This document shows, one piece after another, positions 34,406 to 41,829 of a DNA stretch of 43,719 nt. Both the position numbers and the translations under genes were made by a program. This DNA comes from DATMBF01 sp035559595 (GTDB lineage Bacteria > Bacteroidota > Ignavibacteria > UBA10030): the NCBI GenBank assembly GCA_035559595.1, contig DATMBF010000043.1:1-43719 (forward strand), given 5' to 3'. A model generated the notes under the pieces. The model made no database searches. It saw only the letters and a program-made list of their open reading frames with translations, and had not been told where the DNA came from. Every line of letters starts with the position of its first letter. Position 1 is the stretch's first letter.

Positions 34406-36256
34406 ATGAGAAGTCTTCGCTACAAAATAGGTTTGAGTTACCTTGTGCTTGTCAGCATCACAATTCTCACAACAGTTGTCTCTGTATACTATTTTTCGCA
34501 ACTGAGTGATTCTATCAGCAAAATTCTTATTGGCAATGTTCAAAGCATGGTTGCTGCGGGAAATATGGTGCGGGAAATAGAACGACAGGAAAGCATTCAA
34601 CTCAGAATGCTTTTGCAGAACGATACGCTTGCGCTTGCTTCTTTTGACGAACACCGAAAGGAATTTTTGCGTTGGTACCGGATCGCCATCGGCAGCATTG
34701 CACTACCGACAGAACCGCCGATACTCGATAGCATTATGATTTCCTACAGAAACTATTTGGCACTCTCTGAATCGCTCTACACTTTATTACAAGAAGGAAC
34801 ATCTGCCTCGGAAGTCTGGGCGTACCAGCAAACAGTGATTCAACCAGCAACGGAACGATTGAAGGCGAAATGCTTTGATCTCCTAGGAACAAATCAAGAT
34901 GCCATTCTTGCGCTTGATAAACGCGTCGGCGAGATATCGAATCAATCGATGCTGATTGTGATTACAACTTCCGTACTTGCAGTTCTTCTGAGCGTCATAA
35001 CGGCCATCCAGTTCTCACGAAGTATTCTCACCCCCGCTGAAAAGTTGACGCAAACGGTTCGTCGCATCGCTCAAGGCCATCTCAACCAAAAAATAGATAT
35101 CGCCACAGACGATGAAATAGGGGAACTGGGTCGGGAATTCAACAAAATGACGGAGCGGCTTCGTCAATATGAGGAAATGAACATCGCGCAAATTATTTCC
35201 GAAAAGAAAAAGTCTGAAGCGATCGTTGAAAGTATCGCAGAACCCATTATTGTCACAAACAGAGAGCATCAGCTCTTGCTAATGAATCAAGCCGCCGCAG
35301 AAATGATCGGTGTTCGCGGCGCCGATTGGCAAGGGAAATCCGTAAGAGAGGTCGTGCAGGACGAATATTGGGTGGAGATGATTGCCACGGATTCCATGAA
35401 ACAGCACCAGGCGAATGCGGAAGAGATCCTCTTAACGTTGGTAAAAGCTAACAAAACGTACTACTTCCGTCCCCACCAAACAACTCTTACAGATGAAGCG
35501 GGACACATTCAGGCTGTCGTGACCCTTTTCCAAGATGTGACGCGGTTCAAAAACCTTGACCAGTTGAAGTCAGACTTCATCGCAACAGTGTCGCATGAGC
35601 TTCGTACTCCTCTCACGTCTCTCAATATGAGTTTGGATATTTTCTCAAACGAAATCCTTGGTCCGATTAATGAGCGGCAACGTGATTTATTGGCGACAGC
35701 AAAGGACGATGCCGAACGTCTCACGAAATTGGTCAAGGAGCTTTTAGAATTAGCACGCCTGGAATCCGGCCAGTACAAAATAGCCAAGGAACGCATCAAC
35801 ACGCATGAGCTTGTTGAATCGGGTTTAAAACCTGTCCGCTTGCCGTTGCGAGAAAAACAAATCGAAGTGGATATCCACATTGATCCCGCGCTTCCGGAAC
35901 TGTATGGAGACTCCCAGCACCTTTCGTGGGTACTCACGAATCTTATCAGCAACGCGCTTCGCTATACCGACTCCGGAGGCAAAGTGACAATCACGGTCAA
36001 CCAGAAAAACGGTGAAGTGCTATTTATGGTTTCTGATACGGGTCGGGGAATTCCCAAAGATGCACTCCAGACGATATTTGAAAAATTTATTCAAATTAAA
36101 CAAAGCAGTGATTCCACTCCTGGGAGTGTCGGGTTGGGTTTGGCTATTGCCAAACAAGTTGTTGAAGCGCATGGCGGTCGTATTTGGGTTGAAAGTCAAG
36201 AACGCAAAGGAAGCACATTTTATTTTAGCATTCCGCAAGCGCCAACATCGCCATGA
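34406..36256 (+). CDS. Membrane sensor histidine kinase (4-helix periplasmic sensor, HAMP, PAS, HisKA, HATPase)
   Basis: A 616-residue sensor kinase that should autophosphorylate and pass phosphate to the adjacent response regulator. TM1 is about 10-29. A helical periplasmic sensor domain (30-180) is followed by TM2 (182-203), HAMP (about 205-258) and PAS (about 270-385; AEPIIVTNREHQLLLMNQAA). HisKA carries His397 in ATVSHELRTPLTSL. The HATPase domain (about 495-610) has NLISNALRYT (N-box), VSDTGRGIP (G1) and GLGLAIAKQVVEAHGG (G2). The arrangement and the NtrC-type partner recall Pseudomonas KinB-AlgB. The ATG at 34406 has no clear Shine-Dalgarno. The response-regulator start overlaps its stop (ATGA), so both are translated from one message. 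The signal sensed is unknown. Confidence 0.92.
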   Translation: MRSLRYKIGLSYLVLVSITILTTVVSVYYFSQLSDSISKILIGNVQSMVAAGNMVREIERQESIQLRMLLQNDTLALASFDEHRKEFLRWYRIAIGSIALPTEPPILDSIMISYRNYLALSESLYTLLQEGTSASEVWAYQQTVIQPATERLKAKCFDLLGTNQDAILALDKRVGEISNQSMLIVITTSVLAVLLSVITAIQFSRSILTPAEKLTQTVRRIAQGHLNQKIDIATDDEIGELGREFNKMTERLRQYEEMNIAQIISEKKKSEAIVESIAEPIIVTNREHQLLLMNQAAAEMIGVRGADWQGKSVREVVQDEYWVEMIATDSMKQHQANAEEILLTLVKANKTYYFRPHQTTLTDEAGHIQAVVTLFQDVTRFKNLDQLKSDFIATVSHELRTPLTSLNMSLDIFSNEILGPINERQRDLLATAKDDAERLTKLVKELLELARLESGQYKIAKERINTHELVESGLKPVRLPLREKQIEVDIHIDPALPELYGDSQHLSWVLTNLISNALRYTDSGGKVTITVNQKNGEVLFMVSDTGRGIPKDALQTIFEKFIQIKQSSDSTPGSVGLGLAIAKQVVEAHGGRIWVESQERKGSTFYFSIPQAPTSP

Positions 36257-37578
36257 ACCAGCGTCTGCCTAAAATTTTGGTTGTTGATGACGAGCCGAAC
36301 ATTCTCAAGACCATAGGTATCTGTTTTGAGGCGATTGGATATCCTTCGCGGTTGGTCGCGAAGCCTCAAGAGGCGCTCGAAGTCATTCGCCAGGAACAAT
36401 TCGACCTCGCGTTCGTTGACCTCAAAATGTCGCCTCTGGATGGTATGGAAGTGTTGGCGGAAATCAAACGAACCGCTCCGTTGATGACCGTCATCATTAT
36501 TACAGCACATGGCTCCATTGATGGAGCGATCGAAGCAATCCGTAAAGGTGCTTACCACTACGTCTTGAAACCATTTGATTTCAAGGAGCTCCAATTGTTG
36601 GCACAACGCGCGTGGGAACACCATCAATTGACGCTTGAGGTCAACAATCTTCGCCGCCAGTTGAATCAGACTGAAGTGACGACGGGTTTCGTAACGCGCA
36701 ACCGCGAGATGCGCGCCCAACTCGATATCGTGTCAAAAATCGCCGAAAGTACTATTCCTGTGCTTCTAGAAGGTGAAAGCGGTACCGGAAAAGAACTGAT
36801 CGCCCAGATGATCCATCAGAAAAGTTCACGCTCTCAAAAACCCTTTGTACGAGTCAATTGTGCAGCATTGCCTGAGGAGCTCCTCGAGAGTGAACTCTTT
36901 GGTCACGTAAAAGGAGCTTTCACGGGCGCGCTGAAAGATCGTCAGGGCCGATTTGAACGTGCAGACGGTGGAACAATCTTCCTCGACGAAATTGCTGAAA
37001 TCCCTTCCTCGACGCAAGCAAAACTCCTCAGGGTTCTTCAAAGCAAAGAATTCGAACGTGTGGGAGAGAGCGTCACCCGCACCGTCGATGTCCGTGTTAT
37101 TGCAGCAACGAACCGAAATTTGGACGAGGCGCTGAGGGAAGGAACGTTTCGTGAGGATTTATTTTACCGCCTCAACGGCATGCGTATTCGTTTGCTCCCC
37201 CTCCGGGAACGGCCTGAGGATATCCCCCTCTTGATTCAACACTTCATTATGAAATTTGCGCCCGCTGCAAATGTATCGCTTACTCCAGAAACGATGAAAA
37301 TCCTCCGTTCCGCTCGTTGGAGTGGCAACGTGCGGGAGCTCGAAAACGTCATCCAACGGGCAATTCTCCTTGCTGACACAGGAGAAATTAGGCCAGAACA
37401 TCTTCCCGAGGAACTTCGCACCTCTCAGGAACAAGTACTGCCCCTCTCATTGGAAGAGGTCGAAAAGCTCCACATAAAACGTGTCCTCCAAATCGCAAGG
37501 GATCTTGATGATGCAGCCCGAATCCTCGGGATCGACCCCACCACTCTTTGGAGGAAAAGGAAGAAGTACGGTATGTAA
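36253..37578 (+). CDS. NtrC-family sigma54-dependent response regulator
   Basis: A 441-residue transcription activator for sigma54 promoters. The receiver domain (1-120) has the acidic pair in VVDDEPN and phospho-acceptor Asp56 (FVDLKM). The AAA+ domain (about 145-375) has Walker A GESGTGKE (Lys180), the sigma54-contacting GAFTGA loop (221-226), Walker B GGTIFLDEIAEI and the arginine-finger region FREDLFYRL. A Fis-type helix-turn-helix (about 400-441) ends DDAARILGIDPTTLWRKRKKYG. It is translationally coupled to the upstream kinase. Targets are unknown; the adjacent STAS/ExbBD/TonB genes are obvious candidates, although I found no good -24/-12 promoter in front of them. Confidence 0.94.
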   Translation: MNQRLPKILVVDDEPNILKTIGICFEAIGYPSRLVAKPQEALEVIRQEQFDLAFVDLKMSPLDGMEVLAEIKRTAPLMTVIIITAHGSIDGAIEAIRKGAYHYVLKPFDFKELQLLAQRAWEHHQLTLEVNNLRRQLNQTEVTTGFVTRNREMRAQLDIVSKIAESTIPVLLEGESGTGKELIAQMIHQKSSRSQKPFVRVNCAALPEELLESELFGHVKGAFTGALKDRQGRFERADGGTIFLDEIAEIPSSTQAKLLRVLQSKEFERVGESVTRTVDVRVIAATNRNLDEALREGTFREDLFYRLNGMRIRLLPLRERPEDIPLLIQHFIMKFAPAANVSLTPETMKILRSARWSGNVRELENVIQRAILLADTGEIRPEHLPEELRTSQEQVLPLSLEEVEKLHIKRVLQIARDLDDAARILGIDPTTLWRKRKKYGM

Positions 37579-37835
37579 CTTTCCCCTCGCGGTTGCAAAG
37601 CCAGCCCTCCTCCTTGCAACTTGCAATCCTTCCTATCTCACTGATTCACAACCACTTAACCTGTTTTACCCTTTATTCGCTTAAAACGTATCGAGTTTTT
37701 CAACCTCGTTGTTCAGGAGGTTCGCTATCTACACTCGAATAACCGATCGTATTTCTCTTCTTTTTTGGCATTGCGTTTGACATGCTCATAAGCAACATCC
37801 CCTATGTATTCGCCTTGCAAATTTGTGAGGGAGAC
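37579..37835. other. Intergenic region between response regulator and STAS gene, with clustered TTGCAA sites
   Basis: 257 bases. TTGCAA, a palindromic hexamer, occurs at 37593-37598, 37614-37619, 37621-37626 and 37815-37820. GTTGCAA/TTGCAAC (37592-37598 with 37614-37620) could form a 7-bp stem without a T-run. A TTGACA at 37777-37782 lacks a well-placed -10 box. A TGGCA...TTTGA element near 37766-37780 resembles a sigma54 site but lacks the invariant GC at -12. Confidence 0.45.
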
Positions 37836-38180
37836 ATGGCAACAAAACTTTCCACGATGGACAACATCAGCATTGCGATTCTTGAACCCCGCGGTTCCCT
37901 CATTGGAAATAGCGAAACGGATGAACTGAAGGCCAAAGCAATCGACCTTCTGGAACAAGGCAACCGAAAGCTTATTATCGATTTGAGCGGCGTGTCATAC
38001 TTGAACAGTACGGGAATCGGCGCCCTCGTTCATATTCACACGATGTATCTCAATAAACAAGGGAAAGTAAAACTGTGCCAATTGGGAAAAAGTGTTGAGA
38101 ATGTTTTTGTTATCACGCGCTTGATGAGTATGCTCGATGTGGAAGAGACCCGCGAAAGTGCCATTAAGAATTTTCGGTAA
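37836..38180 (+). CDS. STAS-domain anti-sigma factor antagonist (SpoIIAA/RsbV-like)
   Basis: A 114-residue single-domain cytoplasmic protein. The pattern RKLIIDLSGVSYLNSTGIGALV contains the conserved Ser58 that is phosphorylated or dephosphorylated in SpoIIAA/RsbV proteins. In known systems it releases a sigma factor by binding an anti-sigma kinase. No RsbW-type kinase, PP2C phosphatase or sigma-factor gene is adjacent. It stands between a two-component system and an ExbB/ExbD/TonB set, with only 50 bases before exbB. The start at 37836 is chosen because GAGGGAG lies just upstream; an in-frame ATG at 37782 would add 18 residues not typical of the fold. The function as antagonist is inferred from the family. 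Confidence 0.88.
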   Translation: MATKLSTMDNISIAILEPRGSLIGNSETDELKAKAIDLLEQGNRKLIIDLSGVSYLNSTGIGALVHIHTMYLNKQGKVKLCQLGKSVENVFVITRLMSMLDVEETRESAIKNFR

Positions 38181-38230
38181 AAGGATGCATCGTTCACACT
38201 TTACACCTACTTCTGGAGGAGTCGATTCGT

Positions 38231-38962
38231 ATGAAACAATCTGTTTTTATTACTGTGCTCTTGGTTGCTGCAACGGCTATTTCGGTGGTTATCTATGAGT
38301 ATCTCCTGCCGCAATTTATTAAGGACGGCGGATTTCTTGTTGTGGCACTGATGGTACTCACCATCATGGTGACCACATTCATCATTGAGCGTCTCTTTTC
38401 TTTGCGGAAAGCACAGGGAAAGGGCCCCCTGACGGTCTTCATTCGTAACGTGCAGCAAGCCATCAATACGGGAAATATTGACGCGGCGATTAAGGCGTGC
38501 GACCAGCAACGCGGCTCGTGCGCGAACATCCTTCGTACCGGTCTCGAACGATATAAAGTCTTGGTCGAGCAAGGAGATATCAAAGGACAGAAAGAGGTCA
38601 TGGACGAGGTTCAACATGCCATCGAAGAAGCAATGATGTTAGAGGTTCCGTTACTGGAACGTAACCTCATTGCTCTTTCGACAATCGCTTCTATTAGTAC
38701 GATGGTAGGCCTCTTAGGCACCGTGCTCGGCATGATTCGCTCCTTCCAAGCCCTGGCACACGCCGGAGCTCCGGATGCTGTTCAGCTTTCCATTGGTATT
38801 TCGGAGGCACTCATCAACACCGCGGGAGGATTGATTGCAGCGATTGCGGGGATTCTTGCGTACAACTATTTCGTCACGAAAGTGGATAACTTCACGTACA
38901 TGATCGATGAGGCGAGCTACTCAATCGTTCAGTCGCTTGTGCTGAAGCAACGCAAAAAATAG
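38231..38962 (+). CDS. exbB: MotA/TolQ/ExbB proton channel protein
   Basis: The proton-conducting subunit of an ExbB-ExbD-TonB motor in the inner membrane. The 243-residue protein has helices at about 5-25 and 34-52, a cytoplasmic helical domain (about 60-145), and two further long helices containing TIASISTMVGLLGTVLGMI and ALINTAGGLIAAIAGILAY, the MotA/TolQ/ExbB signature with its conserved Thr residues. GGAGGAG lies about ten bases upstream of the ATG. Two exbD genes and tonB follow with short gaps, each with its own ribosome-binding site. TolQ-like function cannot be excluded, but the downstream TonB favours ExbB. Confidence 0.9.
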   Translation: MKQSVFITVLLVAATAISVVIYEYLLPQFIKDGGFLVVALMVLTIMVTTFIIERLFSLRKAQGKGPLTVFIRNVQQAINTGNIDAAIKACDQQRGSCANILRTGLERYKVLVEQGDIKGQKEVMDEVQHAIEEAMMLEVPLLERNLIALSTIASISTMVGLLGTVLGMIRSFQALAHAGAPDAVQLSIGISEALINTAGGLIAAIAGILAYNYFVTKVDNFTYMIDEASYSIVQSLVLKQRKK

Positions 38963-38982
38963 CTGAAGCGAGGATCGCTTTT

Positions 38983-39450
38983 ATGCCAAAATTTAAAAAG
39001 GGACGTGTCGGTATCAAGATGGATATGACGCCGATGGTAGACGTGGCATTCTTGCTTCTCACGTTCTTCATGCTGACGACGCAGTTCAAACCGGCCGAGG
39101 AAGTACAAATCGAGCTGCCGGCGTCGCATTCAGCGTTCAAACTTCCTGAGTCCGACGTCATGATTATCACCATCAACAGACAAGGTCAGATCTACTTAGG
39201 GGTTGATTCTCAACCCCTGAGAGCAAAACTGTTCGGTGAAGGAGCCAAATATAAAGCTGAGGTTCAAGTGGAAGAAAAGGATCTTGCCAATCTTCTGATC
39301 CAAGCACGAATCAATAACCCCAAATTACGCACGGTCATCAAAGGTGATAAATTGGCACCGTACGGACCCGTTGAAGATGTGATGAACACATTGCAGAAGA
39401 CCAAAATCACACGGTTTAATCTTGTGACTGACCTCGATAAAGGTTCATAA
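38983..39450 (+). CDS. exbD: ExbD/TolR biopolymer transport protein (first copy)
   Basis: A 155-residue inner-membrane protein with one helix (about 18-36) and a periplasmic alpha/beta domain. MDMTPMVDVAFLLLTFFM contains Asp20, equivalent to the proton-pathway aspartate of ExbD (E. coli Asp25). It pairs with ExbB to convert proton flow into TonB motion. A weak GAGGA ribosome-binding site precedes it. A second ExbD follows after 12 bases; the two share the membrane segment almost exactly (DMTPMVDVAFLLLTFFMLTT) but differ in the periplasmic part. This copy carries a longer insertion (about 80-100). Confidence 0.92.
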   Translation: MPKFKKGRVGIKMDMTPMVDVAFLLLTFFMLTTQFKPAEEVQIELPASHSAFKLPESDVMIITINRQGQIYLGVDSQPLRAKLFGEGAKYKAEVQVEEKDLANLLIQARINNPKLRTVIKGDKLAPYGPVEDVMNTLQKTKITRFNLVTDLDKGS

Positions 39451-39462
39451 AGGAGTTCTTCC

Positions 39463-39963
39463 ATGGCAGCAGTTGAAACTGGCGCGCCGCGAAGTCACGG
39501 AAAAGTCGCCAAGAAACATAAGAAAAAACGGCGCCTGAGCGTACGGATCGACATGACACCGATGGTAGACGTGGCATTTTTATTGCTCACGTTCTTTATG
39601 CTCACAACGGTATTCAGCAAGCCGCAAACGATGGAGATTAACCTTCCGCCGGACGAGACAAAAGTGGAAGTGGCAGAATCGAACTTGCTGACGTTACGTA
39701 TTGATGCGGAAGGCACCATCTTCTGGAATATGGGAACAGAGCTTCCGAAAAAGATTGCGTTTGCAGAGTTGCGACCGTTGTTGTTGGAACGGAACCGCGT
39801 AAACCCCAAACTCATCACTCTCGTGAAGGTTGATCGTGCGGGTACCTATACCATGATGGTTGACGTTATGGACGAGTTAAATCTTGCCAATATCACTCGC
39901 TTCAGTCTTGCTCCTATGACTCCCGCAGATCAAGAGCTGCTCAAGAAAGCAGCAACGTCTTAA
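39463..39963 (+). CDS. exbD: ExbD/TolR biopolymer transport protein (second copy)
   Basis: A 166-residue paralogue of the preceding gene. Its N-terminus is longer and very basic (KVAKKHKKKRR), followed by the helix with proton-pathway Asp36 in DMTPMVDVAFLL and a periplasmic domain (about 60-155). AAAGGAG spans the junction with the first copy. Two ExbD genes next to one ExbB is the usual Bacteroidota arrangement; ExbD is thought to act as a dimer within the ExbB pore, so a heterodimer is plausible here. Confidence 0.92.
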   Translation: MAAVETGAPRSHGKVAKKHKKKRRLSVRIDMTPMVDVAFLLLTFFMLTTVFSKPQTMEINLPPDETKVEVAESNLLTLRIDAEGTIFWNMGTELPKKIAFAELRPLLLERNRVNPKLITLVKVDRAGTYTMMVDVMDELNLANITRFSLAPMTPADQELLKKAATS

Positions 39964-39984
39964 CACCAGGGAAAAGGACACGCT

Positions 39985-40710
39985 ATGCCTATCGAGATGA
40001 TTAAAACGTTCTCGGTTGACTACGGAGCGAATGAACTCAAAATTGTATATCAGAAATTTCTCACCCGTGGCTTGCTGATAGCCGCGGCGCTCCATCTGAG
40101 CGGCATTGGAGGCTATTGGGGCACCGTGTATCTGGCGAAGGAGAATGAGCCAGTACGTACGGTGCGTATTTTGAAATACAGTGAAATGGGACCGCCACCC
40201 TCGATTACGAACACTCAGGCAGCTCCTGCTATCGCCGTATCCGCCCCGACTGCAAAACCGAGCGTCGGCATTCCTGTCGCTGTACCCGATGCCGAAGTCA
40301 ATCCTGAACAAACCATTGCCACCCAACAGGAATTAAGCCAGGCCGTTAACGTTGGGGAAGGTGACGGTTCCGGCGGTGCAGTTGTCGAACAAGACATCCA
40401 AGTCGAGAATGACGAACCACCCGAATTTGTCCCCTTCGAAAAATACCCAGAGGTCATAAAGCAAGTTCATCCGAAGTATCCAGACATTGCTCTCCGGGCT
40501 GGAATCGAGGGAACTGTGTTTGTGAAAGTGTGGGTCGACAAGGAAGGAAAAGTGCGAAAAGCGGTCATCCTCAAAAGCGATGGCGAAGTGCTCAACCAAG
40601 CGGCAATCGAAGCTGTGCAGCAGTGGGTCTTTACGCCCGCACTCATGAACAACGGTCCGGTAAGCGTTTGGATTACGGTTCCGATACGATTTAGATTGCA
40701 AGGACGATGA
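39985..40710 (+). CDS. tonB: TonB energy transducer
   Basis: A 241-residue protein that couples the ExbB-ExbD motor to outer-membrane TonB-dependent receptors. An unusually long cytoplasmic N-terminus (about 30 residues) precedes the helix (about 29-48, containing GLLIAAALHLSGIGGYWG). A periplasmic linker rich in Pro/Ala/Val (about 65-140) leads to the TonB C-terminal domain (about 150-240): VHPKYPDIALRAGIEG, VFVKVWVDKEGKVRKAVIL, AAIEAVQQWVFTPA and IPVRFRLQ-like end VPIRFRLQ. AAAAGGA lies upstream. Its stop overlaps the start of the next small membrane protein (ATGA). No TonB-dependent receptor is in the window. Confidence 0.92.
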   Translation: MPIEMIKTFSVDYGANELKIVYQKFLTRGLLIAAALHLSGIGGYWGTVYLAKENEPVRTVRILKYSEMGPPPSITNTQAAPAIAVSAPTAKPSVGIPVAVPDAEVNPEQTIATQQELSQAVNVGEGDGSGGAVVEQDIQVENDEPPEFVPFEKYPEVIKQVHPKYPDIALRAGIEGTVFVKVWVDKEGKVRKAVILKSDGEVLNQAAIEAVQQWVFTPALMNNGPVSVWITVPIRFRLQGR

Positions 40711-40928
40711 TTTCCCACCCCATTCCGTTTTCTGCTGCCATTGGTTATGCGGTTTCAGTCATCACCGCCACGTGCGGGGTGTTTGTCCTCCTGGGCTTTT
40801 TTCTCCCCAAAGCAGTGCCAGAAAATGTTCGCATCACGTTTGGCATTGTGATAGTATTATTGGGGATTTATCGATTTGCCGTTACACGACTTCGGTCAAC
40901 CCAATCGAACCAAGATGCTGATGAGTAG
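40707..40928 (+). CDS. Small two-helix membrane protein of the TonB cluster
   Basis: A 73-residue protein with two hydrophobic segments (about 10-33 and 42-60) joined by a short loop containing Pro residues, and a polar C-terminal tail (SQNQDADE-like, TQSNQDADE). I do not recognise a family. Its start overlaps the tonB stop and its end overlaps the start of the PstS-like gene, which supports it as a real, co-translated gene. It could be an accessory subunit of the motor or simply a small membrane protein; nothing in the sequence decides this. Confidence 0.65.
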   Translation: MISHPIPFSAAIGYAVSVITATCGVFVLLGFFLPKAVPENVRITFGIVIVLLGIYRFAVTRLRSTQSNQDADE

Positions 40929-41829
40929 CAGGGGTGTGGTGGCGACCTTCGCGATCCTTTTGAGTGGTTGCAATACGCCAAAGGAAGAGACCCCGACGCG
41001 TGGCAGGTTAGAAGTTGCGGTAACGAGGACGCACGTTGCTTTGCTACAGGAAGAAGCAAGGGAATTTAACCGCCTGTATCCCGAAGCAGTGGTCACTGTT
41101 ACTGCGCGTTCAACCAGAGAAGCCGTCGTAGCGCTCTTGAATGACAGTCTTTCTCTGATTTGTATTGACCGACCCCTGAACGAGGAGGAGCGCACCGTGG
41201 CTACACTGGCAAAAATAGAATTTGTCGAAACAAAAATTGCTGAGGATGCTTTGGGGATTATTGTGCACCCCTCAAACCCCATAAATGAAATCTCTCTTCC
41301 CTCACTTGAAGCAATATTTCGCGGAGCGGTACGCTCGTGGTCCGGCATTCAAGAGTCGAAACGGTACAAAGGGAGTGGAACGATTGACGTCGTCCTCACC
41401 GATAGAAATTCTGGTGCGTACGAACTATTGGCACACACGTTTCTGAAGGCCGCATCTCCGCTTGCGCTTTCTCACACCGTACAATCCTCGGAGGAAATTC
41501 TTCGGTATGTCGCGACGCATCCGCACGCAATAAGCGCCGTCTCAGCGCTTGCGTTACGGGATTCTGCTACAGGCGTGAAAGTACTTGCCGTCCAGACAAC
41601 CGATTCGACAGCTTCAGAACGATTCATCAAGCTGCATCAAGCAAACATCTACAGAGGCTGGTATCCTCTTCGCTATCCCCTGTACTTCTATTCCACTGCT
41701 ACCCGCAATAGCGTTGCAGCCGGCTTTACCGCCTTTGTTGCCAGTGCACCCGGTCAAAAAATCATCGTCAATGCGGGATTAGTCCCGACGACAATGCCGG
41801 TGCGGTTAGTTCAAATCAATGAAAATTAG
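40915..41829 (+). CDS. PstS-like periplasmic substrate-binding lipoprotein
   Basis: A 304-residue binding protein of the PstS (phosphate) superfamily, PBP-like domain. The ATG at 40915 gives a lipoprotein signal ending in LLSGC (Cys19); a TTG at 40876 would add a charged segment before it. Family features include RLEVAVTRTHVALLQEEAREF, AEDALGIIVHPSNP, the region around WSGI, TDRNSGAYELL (anion-binding loop analogue) and GWYPLRYPLYFY. The ABC partners PstCAB are absent; instead it sits between tonB and a TPR gene, a context I associate with Bacteroidota TonB clusters. It may bind phosphate or another anion after TonB-driven uptake, or act as a sensor. The overlap with both neighbours (14 and 11 bases) indicates co-translation. 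Confidence 0.82.
   Translation: MLMSSRGVVATFAILLSGCNTPKEETPTRGRLEVAVTRTHVALLQEEAREFNRLYPEAVVTVTARSTREAVVALLNDSLSLICIDRPLNEEERTVATLAKIEFVETKIAEDALGIIVHPSNPINEISLPSLEAIFRGAVRSWSGIQESKRYKGSGTIDVVLTDRNSGAYELLAHTFLKAASPLALSHTVQSSEEILRYVATHPHAISAVSALALRDSATGVKVLAVQTTDSTASERFIKLHQANIYRGWYPLRYPLYFYSTATRNSVAAGFTAFVASAPGQKIIVNAGLVPTTMPVRLVQINEN

Noticed and set aside
37766..37782. Possible sigma54 (-24/-12) promoter in front of the STAS gene
   Set aside because: GG at 37767-37768 is followed at the right spacing by GA instead of the invariant GC, so it fails the core rule. The NtrC-type regulator next door made it tempting.
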